Origin: JBKJML01 sp046596415
GTDB taxonomy: Bacteria; Actinomycetota; Thermoleophilia; Gaiellales; Gaiellaceae
NCBI GenBank assembly: GCA_046596415.1
Contig: JBKJML010000166.1
Span: forward strand, 1-5,574
DNA: 5,574 bases
Direction of reading: 5' to 3'
Shown here: positions 1 through 5,490 of the stretch, one piece after another
Layout: each line of letters starts with the position of its first letter
How positions within the stretch are numbered: position 1 is the stretch's first letter
The notes under the pieces: generated by a model
Told to the model about the DNA's origin: nothing
The model's input: only the letters and a program-made list of their open reading frames with translations
Databases searched by the model: none
Translations under genes and position numbers: made by a program

Positions 1-1214
1 TCCGACTCCATCCGCAGCACCTCCGTGACGTGCGTGACGCGGCGCGACCCGTCGACGAGCCGGCTGATCTGGACGAGCACGTCGAAGGCGCTCGAGATCT
101 GCTCGCGAATCGCCCTCAGCGGCAGGTCGACGCCGGCGGTGAGCACGAGCGTCTCCATCCGGGAGAGTGCGTCGCGAGGCGAGTTCGCGTGAATCGTGGT
201 CAGTGAGCCCTCGTGACCCGTGTTCATCGCCTGGAGCATGTCGAGCGTCTCCGCACCACGAACCTCGCCGACGATGATCCGGTCGGGGCGCATCCGGAGG
301 GCGTTGCGCACGAGCTCGCGGATCCGCACCTCACCCTGCCCCTCGATGTTCGGCGGGCGGGATTCGAGCGTGATCACGTGGTCCTGCTGAAGCTGGAGCT
401 CGGCGGCGTCCTCGATCGTGACGATTCGCTCGTCGTTTGGCACGAACGACGAAAGCGCGTTCAGCATTGTCGTCTTGCCGGTACCGGTACCGCCCGAGAT
501 CAGCAGGTTCAGCTTCCCCTTCACACACGCGGCGAGGAACTGCGCCGACTGCGCCGAGAGCGAGCCGAACGCGATCAGGTCGTCGACCGTGTACGGATCG
601 CGCGCGAACTTCCGGATCGTCAGCGTCGGGCCTTTGAGGGCAAGCGGCGGGATGATCGCGTTGACGCGGCTGCCGTCCGGCAGGCGCGCGTCGACCATCG
701 GCGACGCCTCGTCGATCCTGCGGCCGACCTGGGAGACGATCTTGTCGATGATCCGCAGCAGGTGCGGGTTGTCGACGAACGAGACCTCGGTGCGCTCGAG
801 CCGGCCCCCGCGCTCGACGTAGATCCGGTCGTGGCTGTTGACCATGATCTCGGTGACGCTGTCGTCGCGCAGGAGCGGCTCGAGCGGTCCGTAGCCGAGC
901 ACGTCGTCGGTGATCTCACGGACGATCCGGCGTCGCTCCTCACGGGTGAGCGGCGTGCGGTCGAGCGCGAGCTGCTCGGTGACCGCGAGCATCACCCGGT
1001 CGGAGAGGTCACCGGCCGACTCCTGCTTGAAGAGCTCGGGACCGAGCTTCGCGATCACCGCGTGGTGGATCCGTCCCTTCAGCTCCGCGTACGGGTCGGG
1101 GGCGGCGCCGAGCTCAGGGCGCTCGGCACGCTGCTCACCGAGCACGAGCGGGCGTTCGTCGGCCGCGGAGAGCGCGGCGCCGTTCTGGCGGGCGAGGCGG
1201 TCGTGGAGGCCCAT
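1..1214 (-). CDS. cpaF: CpaF/TadA-type secretion ATPase of the Tad pilus (C-terminus cut by window edge)
   Basis: This is the cytoplasmic motor ATPase of the Tad/Flp pilus, of the VirB11/GspE superfamily. Such proteins form hexamers and use ATP hydrolysis to drive pilin assembly through TadB/TadC. The window holds 404 codons with no stop, ending at MES; the last few tens of residues expected for the family lie left of position 1. Visible motifs are Walker A GGTGTGKTT with Lys247, the Asp box TIEDAAELQL at about 266-275, Walker B ending GEVRG with Glu317, and the His box HEGSLTTIH with His334 and His342. All nucleotide-binding elements are therefore present. The N-terminal part (about 1-130) is the usual helical/linker region. 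The ATG at 1214 lies 8 nt after the cpaE TAG stop, and a TAGGG sequence overlapping that stop can serve as ribosome site, so translation is probably coupled. TadB and TadC genes would be expected next, outside the window. Family assignment is very secure. Confidence 0.96.
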   Translation of the reverse strand, partial: MGLHDRLARQNGAALSAADERPLVLGEQRAERPELGAAPDPYAELKGRIHHAVIAKLGPELFKQESAGDLSDRVMLAVTEQLALDRTPLTREERRRIVREITDDVLGYGPLEPLLRDDSVTEIMVNSHDRIYVERGGRLERTEVSFVDNPHLLRIIDKIVSQVGRRIDEASPMVDARLPDGSRVNAIIPPLALKGPTLTIRKFARDPYTVDDLIAFGSLSAQSAQFLAACVKGKLNLLISGGTGTGKTTMLNALSSFVPNDERIVTIEDAAELQLQQDHVITLESRPPNIEGQGEVRIRELVRNALRMRPDRIIVGEVRGAETLDMLQAMNTGHEGSLTTIHANSPRDALSRMETLVLTAGVDLPLRAIREQISSAFDVLVQISRLVDGSRRVTHVTEVLRMES

Positions 1215-1222
1215 CGGCGGCC

Positions 1223-2419
1223 CTACGCCCGCGCGAGCGCCGCGAGCAGCCGGCGCCCCTTCTTCTCGGCCTTCGGCTCGAGCAGTGTGCGTGACATCTC
1301 CCGCACGGCCTTCGCGAACTCGGATCCTTCGTCGGCAATCGCCGGCGGCTGCCCGCGGTTGACCCCGAGCGGGACGGCCCGGTCGGACGGCAGCTCGTAG
1401 CGGATGCGCGTCTCGAGGGCCCCTTCGACCTCCTTCTTGCTCATCCCGACCTTCGTGTTCGCCCGGTTCAGGACGAAACGGATCCGCGAGGCCGGGAACG
1501 AGAGCAGCTCGAGCGTCTGCATCGAGAGCCGGACGTTCTTGAGCGTCGGCACGTCGAGCCCACAGACGATCAGCAGGTCGTCGGTGCGGTCGAGCGTGGC
1601 GAGCATCGGTCCGTGGAAGAACGGCGAGGTGTCGACGACGATCACGTCGTAGGACTCGCGTGCCACCTCGAGCAGCCGGGCGAGCTTCGATTCGGTGACG
1701 AGCTCGGCGTCCTCGGGGCGAAGCGGTGCCGGCAGGACATCCAGCCCGCACCCGTGCTTCGTGATGTAGCCCGCAAGCTTCTCGGAGTCGAGCTCGCCGG
1801 GAGCGACAACGAGGTCGTAGATCGTCTTCTCCGGCTCGATCCCGAGCATGATCGCGGCGTCCCCGAACTGGAGGTCGAGGTCGAGCAGGAGCGTCCGCTT
1901 GCGCTCGTGCTTCGCGAACGAGCCGGCCAGGTTCGTGGCGGTGACGGTCTTGCCCGTGCCACCCTTGGGCGAGAACACGGTCACGATCCGCCCCTGACGG
2001 CCGTGGCCTCCCTCGGCGAGCAGGCGCCGGCCCGCGTGCCCCGCCTTGCGGAGCGCGAAGACGACGTTCTCGGTCAGCTGCGGCAGCAGCAGCACGTCGG
2101 CGACATCCGCTTCGAGCGCTTCGTCGAGCAGAGCGCTCGACTCGCCCGAAGCGAAGACGACGATCGGGACGCGGGTGTGCTCCCGGATCGAGGCGATCGC
2201 GTCGCCCGGCAGGCTCGGCGCGCGCGTGGCGTGGACGACGACCTGGAGGTGGCCGCCCGCGAGCGCCGCCGACGCCTCGGCGACCTGCTCGCTCCAGCCG
2301 ACGAAGTCGATCTCGTCATGCTCGGCGAGGGCGTCGCGAAGGCGGTCGAGGCCGTCGCACGAGCCGGTGATGTAGACGCGGACGCGCTCTCGCGCCCCGT
2401 TCGGGCTGCGGTCGCTCAT
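1223..2419 (-). CDS. cpaE: CpaE/TadZ, pilus-localising MinD/ParA-like ATPase with pseudo-receiver domain
   Basis: This 398-residue protein belongs to the CpaE/TadZ family, which places the Tad pilus machine in the cell. Residues about 12-125 form a receiver-like domain. The strand that should end in the phospho-acceptor Asp reads QVVVHATR (59-66), so that Asp is missing and the domain looks like a pseudo-receiver. Residues about 143-375 are a MinD/ParA P-loop ATPase. It has deviant Walker A PKGGTGKT (151-158) with signature Lys152 and catalytic Lys157, a DLDLQFGD switch segment (180-187), and Walker B VIVVDTSP (259-266). The C-terminus is basic (KAEKKGRR, 383-390). The ATG at 2419 is 1 nt after the cpaB TGA. 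A GGAGG site at 2428-2432 sits 8 nt upstream of the start, inside the last cpaB codons, which fixes the start and implies coupling. The next gene is cpaF. Length and architecture are normal for the family. Confidence 0.95.
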   Translation of the reverse strand: MSDRSPNGARERVRVYITGSCDGLDRLRDALAEHDEIDFVGWSEQVAEASAALAGGHLQVVVHATRAPSLPGDAIASIREHTRVPIVVFASGESSALLDEALEADVADVLLLPQLTENVVFALRKAGHAGRRLLAEGGHGRQGRIVTVFSPKGGTGKTVTATNLAGSFAKHERKRTLLLDLDLQFGDAAIMLGIEPEKTIYDLVVAPGELDSEKLAGYITKHGCGLDVLPAPLRPEDAELVTESKLARLLEVARESYDVIVVDTSPFFHGPMLATLDRTDDLLIVCGLDVPTLKNVRLSMQTLELLSFPASRIRFVLNRANTKVGMSKKEVEGALETRIRYELPSDRAVPLGVNRGQPPAIADEGSEFAKAVREMSRTLLEPKAEKKGRRLLAALARA

Positions 2420-2420
2420 C

Positions 2421-3188
2421 TCAGTTGCCTCCGTTCTCGAGCTGGGACAGGCGGCTCGCGCTGATCCCGTCGCGCAGCAGCGATCCGACCGACACGATCC
2501 GCTCCGGGCTGTCTGCGGCCTTGACGGGGGGGCGCAGCTGGAGCGTCCAGTCGCTGTTCTCCATCACGAAGAAGAGCTTCTGGACCTGCGTGTCCGTGAT
2601 CGCGAGCAGCACGGAGAGACCACCGCTGGCGCCGTTCGTCAGCTTCAGGTCGGCACCGACGCTCTGCGGCGCCTTGAGCACGCGAATGTCACGGAGCACG
2701 ATCCTCGTCGCGTGCACCTCGGCGTCGCCCGGCAGCTTGAGCGAGGCGACGACGTCGACGCGGTCGCGGGCGCGAAGCGTCCCGGCGAGCAGCTGGAACG
2801 CGTCGCCGGGCACCATGATCGCCCGCTGGTTGCCCCGAAGCTCGGCGCGGACGCCGCGCTCGGCCGGGGTGACGAAACGGCGCGTGCTCACCTGCTCGCC
2901 GGCAAACGTCGCTTGGGCCGCGATCAGCCCGTCCAGCTGGGTCGGCGCCGAGACGGCGCCGGGAACGACGCTGCGCCGCACGATCTCGGTCTGCTTCAGG
3001 AGCCCGAGCCGGCGGGCGTCCTCGCCGGCGGTACCGGCCGGGATGTCGCGCGCGGCGACGAAGACGCGGACGTTGGACTCGTCCGCCCGGACGTTCCGCT
3101 GGAAGTTGCTCACGTAGTAGCTCGTGAGGAGGGCCGCGACCAGCGCGAGCGCGATCGCGATCGAGATGTTGCGGACGCGATAGGTCAT
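2421..3188 (-). CDS. cpaB: CpaB/RcpC, Tad pilus assembly protein with SAF domain
   Basis: This 255-residue protein matches the CpaB/RcpC family of Tad pilus assembly factors. An N-terminal membrane anchor spans about residues 8-27 after a short basic stretch (YRVR), so the rest should lie outside the cytoplasmic membrane. A SAF domain follows at about 41-105 (VRVFVAARDIPAGT at its start). The RcpC-type domain runs from about 120 to 220 (AIMVPGDA at 123-130, RDRVDVVASL at 141-150, SDWTLQLRPP at 212-221). In proteobacteria RcpC helps the outer-membrane secretin. In a monoderm-like actinobacterium the partner is unclear, and a periplasmic or cell-wall role is only inferred. The ATG at 3188 follows the tadG-like stop by 19 nt. 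The only good ribosome site is AAAGGAG at 3202-3208, which overlaps that stop and lies 13 nt from the ATG, rather far. I see no closer alternative start in frame. Confidence 0.93.
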   Translation of the reverse strand: MTYRVRNISIAIALALVAALLTSYYVSNFQRNVRADESNVRVFVAARDIPAGTAGEDARRLGLLKQTEIVRRSVVPGAVSAPTQLDGLIAAQATFAGEQVSTRRFVTPAERGVRAELRGNQRAIMVPGDAFQLLAGTLRARDRVDVVASLKLPGDAEVHATRIVLRDIRVLKAPQSVGADLKLTNGASGGLSVLLAITDTQVQKLFFVMENSDWTLQLRPPVKAADSPERIVSVGSLLRDGISASRLSQLENGGN

Positions 3189-3207
3189 CGTTCTCGTCGG
3201 ACTCCTT

Positions 3208-4107
3208 TCACTCCACGAGGGAGATCGTGTGAGCGCCGTAGGCGCTCTGGGTGGGGGACTCCGAACCGATCGCGTCCCAGATCACACGCTGGAACGATCC
3301 CGTGACGGTTCCCTTCGAGCCTTTTCCGTCGAAACTCGTGACGGTGAAGCCGACCCAGCCGATCACGTGATACGTGAGGTTGGATCCGGTTCCTATCGTC
3401 GAGTCATAAAGCGGGAAGAGCAATTCTTTGCCCAGAATGAAGTTCATTGACGACTTAACCTGCGACGAGTCGAATTTCGCTCCGGGATCCGAGAAGTAAT
3501 TGCCCAATGGCATCAACCCGTTGAAGCCCTGCGCGATCCACTCGGCCAGCGTGCCCGGGCCTGTGCCGCCACGCGATCCGTCGAGGTTGAGAAGCCGGAA
3601 CGCTCCGGGGCCGACTTTCTGGAGGTCGAGCGTCGTCGGCTGCCCGAAGCACGGGCTTGGGACGCATTTGAGGAGCGGGTGGTGGACATCGACCGCGATC
3701 GGGGCGGCGTAGCGCGCCTGGTCGATCGCCGACGAGCGGGCGCTCGCCGTCGCGCGCACCGTGACCGAATCGACTCCGAAGATGCGGGCGAAGAACCCGG
3801 GCGCCGGCCGCTGGATGCGCACGCGCACCGTGTCCGGCCCCGAGATCGAGGTGATGAACGAGATCTCGGCGCTGCCGCCGCCGTTCTTGCCGACGTACTC
3901 CGCCGCGAGGGCGCTGGCGCGCCCGGTGCTCTCGGGGAGCTCCTGCGCGGCCGCGAGCGCTGCGGCGTCGGCGGTGGACTGGACGTCGCGCTGCGCGCGA
4001 TACCACGAGCCGACGTCGAGGACGAGCGCGAACATTCCGAGCATGACGGTGAGGACGAGCACGGTGAAGACGAGCGCCTGACCGCGCTCGTCGCGAGGAG
4101 AAGTCAT
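3208..4107 (-). CDS. TadG-like pilus protein with N-terminal Tad domain
   Basis: This 299-residue protein starts with the typical Tad (TadE/TadG-like) domain. It has a short cytoplasmic RDERGQ segment, a membrane helix at about 11-31, and the signature WYRAQRDVQSTADAAALAAA (35-54). It is probably a membrane-anchored minor component facing outward. The motif after Gly9 reads QALVF, lacking Glu at +5, so prepilin-peptidase cleavage is not expected, unlike Flp and TadE. The rest is shorter than long TadG proteins, and I see no von Willebrand A MIDAS motif (DxSxS). Cys148 and Cys153 could form a disulfide. Residues about 203-232 are encoded by unusually AT-rich codons. The frame stays open upstream to 4221, but the ATG at 4107 is preferred. 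It shares ATGA with the tadE stop, has GGAG at 4116-4119 with 8 nt spacing, and begins exactly at the conserved domain. TadE, CpaB, CpaE and CpaF neighbours support a Tad role; the biochemical function is unknown. Confidence 0.88.
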   Translation of the reverse strand: MTSPRDERGQALVFTVLVLTVMLGMFALVLDVGSWYRAQRDVQSTADAAALAAAQELPESTGRASALAAEYVGKNGGGSAEISFITSISGPDTVRVRIQRPAPGFFARIFGVDSVTVRATASARSSAIDQARYAAPIAVDVHHPLLKCVPSPCFGQPTTLDLQKVGPGAFRLLNLDGSRGGTGPGTLAEWIAQGFNGLMPLGNYFSDPGAKFDSSQVKSSMNFILGKELLFPLYDSTIGTGSNLTYHVIGWVGFTVTSFDGKGSKGTVTGSFQRVIWDAIGSESPTQSAYGAHTISLVE

Positions 4108-4496
4108 TCGACACGCTCCGTGGTCCGGCTCCGGAGGTCGCCGGAGGCGAAAACAAGGCCCATCAGGTCGATCGTGTACGGGTAGGTGGCCTCGACGGTG
4201 ACGTCGGAGCCATGCGCCCACGCGGACGTAACGTTGACGGTGAGCCGGCCGTCGAGTCCCGACCCGGAACGCTCGACCGCGTTGACGGTCACGCCGACCG
4301 GGTCGGCGGCGCGACGGCTGACTGCCGCCTTGCGCGCACCGGCGCGAACGGCGTCGGTGAGCGTCACGTAGTTGTTGTAGAGGACGCCGAACTGGATCAC
4401 GCCGAAGAGGAGCAGGAAGAAGACCGGCAGCACGAGCGCGAGCTCGGTGGCGCTCTGTCCTGCTTCGTCGCGGATGTGGGGGCGGATGCGGTTCAT
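4104..4496 (-). CDS. tadE: TadE-like minor pseudopilin
   Basis: This 130-residue protein is a TadE-family minor pseudopilin. It has a 13-residue leader ending in Gly13, then QSATE with Glu18 at +5. A hydrophobic helix follows (about 19-38) and then the family signature YNNYVTLTDAVRAGARKAA (40-58). In other Tad systems this leader is cleaved by the TadV/CpaA prepilin peptidase, and the hydrophobic helix anchors the protein in the membrane or pilus. The remaining part (about 60-130) is a small soluble domain. The ATG at 4496 is the first one before the conserved region; the open frame reaches to 4991 but upstream translation shows no domain. No Shine-Dalgarno-like sequence stands before this ATG. 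Instead a perfect GC hairpin ends 17 nt upstream. The stop overlaps the start of the tadG-like gene (ATGA), a sign of translational coupling. Family call is secure, start is good but not proved. Confidence 0.92.
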   Translation of the reverse strand: MNRIRPHIRDEAGQSATELALVLPVFFLLLFGVIQFGVLYNNYVTLTDAVRAGARKAAVSRRAADPVGVTVNAVERSGSGLDGRLTVNVTSAWAHGSDVTVEATYPYTIDLMGLVFASGDLRSRTTERVE

Positions 4497-4513
4497 GGCG
4501 GCTGTGTGGTGGT

Positions 4514-4542
4514 GGGCGGCGGGCCGTGTTGGCCCGCCGCCC
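4514..4542 (-). promoter_or_regulatory. 12-bp perfect GC hairpin between flp and tadE
   Basis: GGGCGGCGGGCC and its exact reverse complement flank a 5-nt loop, giving a 29-nt hairpin of twelve uninterrupted pairs, almost all G-C. It lies in the 74-nt gap between the pilin stop and the tadE start, 17 nt before the tadE ATG. No U-run follows on the minus strand (the next bases are rich in A and C), so it is not a standard intrinsic terminator. A partial terminator, 3'-end stabiliser of a short pilin mRNA, or processing site is plausible. Any of these would give much more pilin than assembly proteins. The structure is seen directly; its role is inferred. Confidence 0.75.
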
Positions 4543-4570
4543 GATGGTTCGGGTGGTTCGCCTGGTCCGG

Positions 4571-4756
4571 CTACGCGCCGGGCATCAGGTCGATGACGGA
4601 CTGGACTGCGCGCGTGATTCCGCCCGAGAGCGCCGTGAAGATGCCGACGGTCAGGACGGTGATGACGGCGAGGACGACTCCGTACTCGGCCATCGTCTGG
4701 CCCTCTTCGCGCTTCGGAAGCGCGCGCAGGGAAGCGATCAGATCGCGGAACGACAT
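4571..4756 (-). CDS. flp: Flp-type IVb major prepilin
   Basis: This 61-residue protein is the structural pilin of the Tad system. A 19-residue basic leader (RDLIASLRALPKREEG) is followed by the Flp signature QTMAEYGVVLAVI. Cleavage after Gly19 would leave Glu at +5 (Glu24) and Tyr at +6 (Tyr25), exactly the Flp rule, and a mature pilin of 42 residues. The hydrophobic polymerisation helix covers about 26-45, followed by a short tail ending MPGA. Length is normal for Flp pilins. The start is fixed by an almost ideal AAGGAGG Shine-Dalgarno site placed 9-10 nt upstream of the ATG. It is the first gene of the operon and divergent from the DUF192 gene; a long leader with inverted repeats precedes it. 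The strong ribosome site and the hairpin after the stop both fit higher output than for the downstream genes (inference). Confidence 0.96.
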   Translation of the reverse strand: MSFRDLIASLRALPKREEGQTMAEYGVVLAVITVLTVGIFTALSGGITRAVQSVIDLMPGA

Positions 4757-4765
4757 AGTCGATCC

Positions 4766-4773
4766 ACCTCCTT
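4766..4773 (-). promoter_or_regulatory. Strong Shine-Dalgarno site of flp
   Basis: AAGGAGGT is a near-complete match to the anti-Shine-Dalgarno end of 16S rRNA, leaving 9 nt before the flp ATG. It fixes the short pilin start against the longer open frame. CCTC at 4775-4778 can pair with GAGG of this site across a 4-nt loop, and CTCCT at 4793-4797 can pair with AGGAG, so the site might be masked in the leader RNA. The ribosome site is clear; the masking is only a possibility. Confidence 0.85.
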
Positions 4774-4852
4774 CGAGGCTGTAGCGGGGATGAGGAGCCA
4801 TTGGCTTCGTGCTGTGTGCTTCGGTCACGTCGGAAAACCCCTTCCACGTACT

Positions 4853-4928
4853 GTCCGGCGTGCCGCGGCGCCTCTGGCTTTGATGGACATCGTCTGCGGG
4901 ACGGTGTCGTGAGACTGAGAAGCCGGAC
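4853..4928. repeat. Nested inverted repeats in the flp/DUF192 divergent region
   Basis: The outer pair is a perfect 7-bp inverted repeat, GTCCGGC at 4853-4859 and GCCGGAC at 4922-4928. Nested inside is a 9-nt inverted repeat, GACATCGTC (4886-4894) and GACGGTGTC (4900-4908), around a 5-nt loop. Its single non-matching position would be a U-G wobble in plus-strand RNA but an A-C mismatch in minus-strand RNA. The arrangement resembles a closing stem with an internal hairpin. It could be a structured leader RNA of either divergent gene, or operator sites. The rest of the 261-bp intergenic region 4757-5017 shows the flp ribosome site and no promoter I can defend. Confidence 0.4.
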
Positions 4929-5017
4929 GCGATGAGAAACTTGCAGCCGGTTTCCAAGATCACCCGGAAGGGGGAGAGCGTGAAGCCCCATTTCAGCGCC
5001 TTGTATGGAGTGCGATC

Positions 5018-5419
5018 ATGCGCCTTCGAGCGAATAACGGAATGGAAATGCGTCTTCGCAATTCCGATGGCGAAATCGTCTGTTCCCGGTGCTCGATCGC
5101 GTCGCGCCCGCTGCGGCGGATGCGCGGCCTGCTAGGTCGTCGCGCGTTGCCTGCCGACGAGGGGGTACTCCTGTCACCTGCCTCGTCGGTGCACACGTTC
5201 TTCATGCGCTTCCCGATCGACGTCGTCTTCCTCGACGAGGAGCTCACCGTGGTCGATGTGGCCCCGCGGGTCTCCCCCTGGCGGGTTCGAAGCCTGAGAG
5301 GCACGCGACATGTCCTCGAGCTCGCGGCGGGCACCGCGGAGCGTTCCGGGCTCGTCGCCGGAGCTCGGCTGTCGCCAGTGGGCCCGCCACGATTCGAACG
5401 TGGGACCGACGGATTATGA
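5018..5419 (+). CDS. DUF192 family protein
   Basis: This 133-residue protein fits the DUF192 family (PF02643), a small conserved fold of unknown biochemical function. Family features are the RMRGLLGR segment (34-41), VHTFFMRFPIDVVFLDEEL (58-76, matching the family's F-M-x-x-x-I-D-x-x-F-L-D pattern), and VLELAAGTAERSGL toward the end (99-112). No signal peptide or lipobox is visible, so a cytoplasmic location is likely. A CxxC pair (Cys22, Cys25) precedes the domain and could bind metal or be redox active, but that is speculation. The ATG at 5018 is chosen because GGAG at 5007-5010 lies 7 nt upstream; ATGs at residues 9 and 11 have weaker sites. The domain ends near residue 121. The last dozen residues (GPPRFERGTDGL) are simply the antisense of the tRNA gene on the other strand. 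The gene is divergent from the Tad operon, so a link with the pilus is possible but not shown. Confidence 0.85.
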   Translation: MRLRANNGMEMRLRNSDGEIVCSRCSIASRPLRRMRGLLGRRALPADEGVLLSPASSVHTFFMRFPIDVVFLDEELTVVDVAPRVSPWRVRSLRGTRHVLELAAGTAERSGLVAGARLSPVGPPRFERGTDGL

Positions 5420-5451
5420 GTCCGCTGCTCTAACCGCTGAGCTACGGGCCC
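5379..5451 (-). tRNA. tRNA with CAU anticodon, probably tRNA-Ile2 (else elongator tRNA-Met)
   Basis: A complete 73-nt cloverleaf is visible. It has a 7-bp acceptor stem (GGGCCCG with CGGGCCC), D stem GCUC/GAGC with loop AGCGGUUA, anticodon stem GCGGA/UCCGU, and anticodon loop CUCAUAA. The variable loop is CGGUC, the T stem is CCACG/CGUGG with loop UUCGAAU, and the discriminator is A. CCA is not encoded. The first pair of the acceptor stem is G-C, which excludes a typical bacterial initiator tRNA. The 8-nt D loop, GAGCAG, the GGUC variable loop and the C4-G69/C5-G68 pairs resemble the tRNA-Ile2 class, whose C34 is changed to lysidine by TilS so that it reads AUA. Elongator Met shares the CUCAUAA loop and cannot be excluded. 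A weak -10-like TACGCT lies at 5460-5465 upstream on the minus strand. The gene overlaps the 3' end of the DUF192 frame by 41 nt in antisense. Confidence 0.95.
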
Positions 5452-5490
5452 CGGTCAAGAGCGTAACCCGCACGGCACTACGCCTGCGAC

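Noticed and set aside
479..490. Palindrome GGTACCGGTACC
   Set aside because: It is the coding sequence of the repeated Gly-Thr pairs in the CpaF Walker A motif, so codon choice explains it.
213..1400. Long plus-strand open frame (395 codons) opposite cpaF and cpaE
   Set aside because: It is an antisense shadow of high-GC coding DNA. The product is low-complexity, rich in Arg, Asp, Val and Glu, while the minus strand encodes conserved ATPase motifs throughout.
1613..2464. Long plus-strand open frame (283 codons) opposite cpaE
   Set aside because: Same reason: the minus-strand frame has the full MinD/ParA motif set, and the antisense product has no domain or ribosome site I can see.
2712..3305. 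Plus-strand open frame opposite cpaB and the tadG-like gene end
   Set aside because: Low-complexity antisense shadow crossing a gene boundary on the other strand, without a recognisable start signal.
4850..4945. Possible cyclic-di-GMP (GEMM) riboswitch before flp
   Set aside because: A CAAAGCC stretch on the minus strand recalls part of the GEMM consensus, but the GGCAAACC part and the tetraloop-receptor arrangement are absent. An Infernal search with the Rfam model would settle it.
4900..4960. ECF-type promoter for flp (GGAAAC then GCGTC on the minus strand)
   Set aside because: The spacing between the two elements is several bases too long for the usual ECF promoter, and neither element is an exact match.
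4757..4963. N-terminal extension of the flp frame up to 4963
   Set aside because: The strong Shine-Dalgarno site and the normal length of Flp prepilin leaders place the start at 4756.
4104..4991. Minus-strand frame extending tadE upstream to 4991
   Set aside because: The upstream part crosses the flp gene in another frame and the leader region. The conserved TadE leader begins only at the ATG at 4496.
4932..5135. Small plus-strand frame overlapping the DUF192 start
   Set aside because: It overlaps the DUF192 gene in another frame, has no conserved features, and the DUF192 frame has a better ribosome site.
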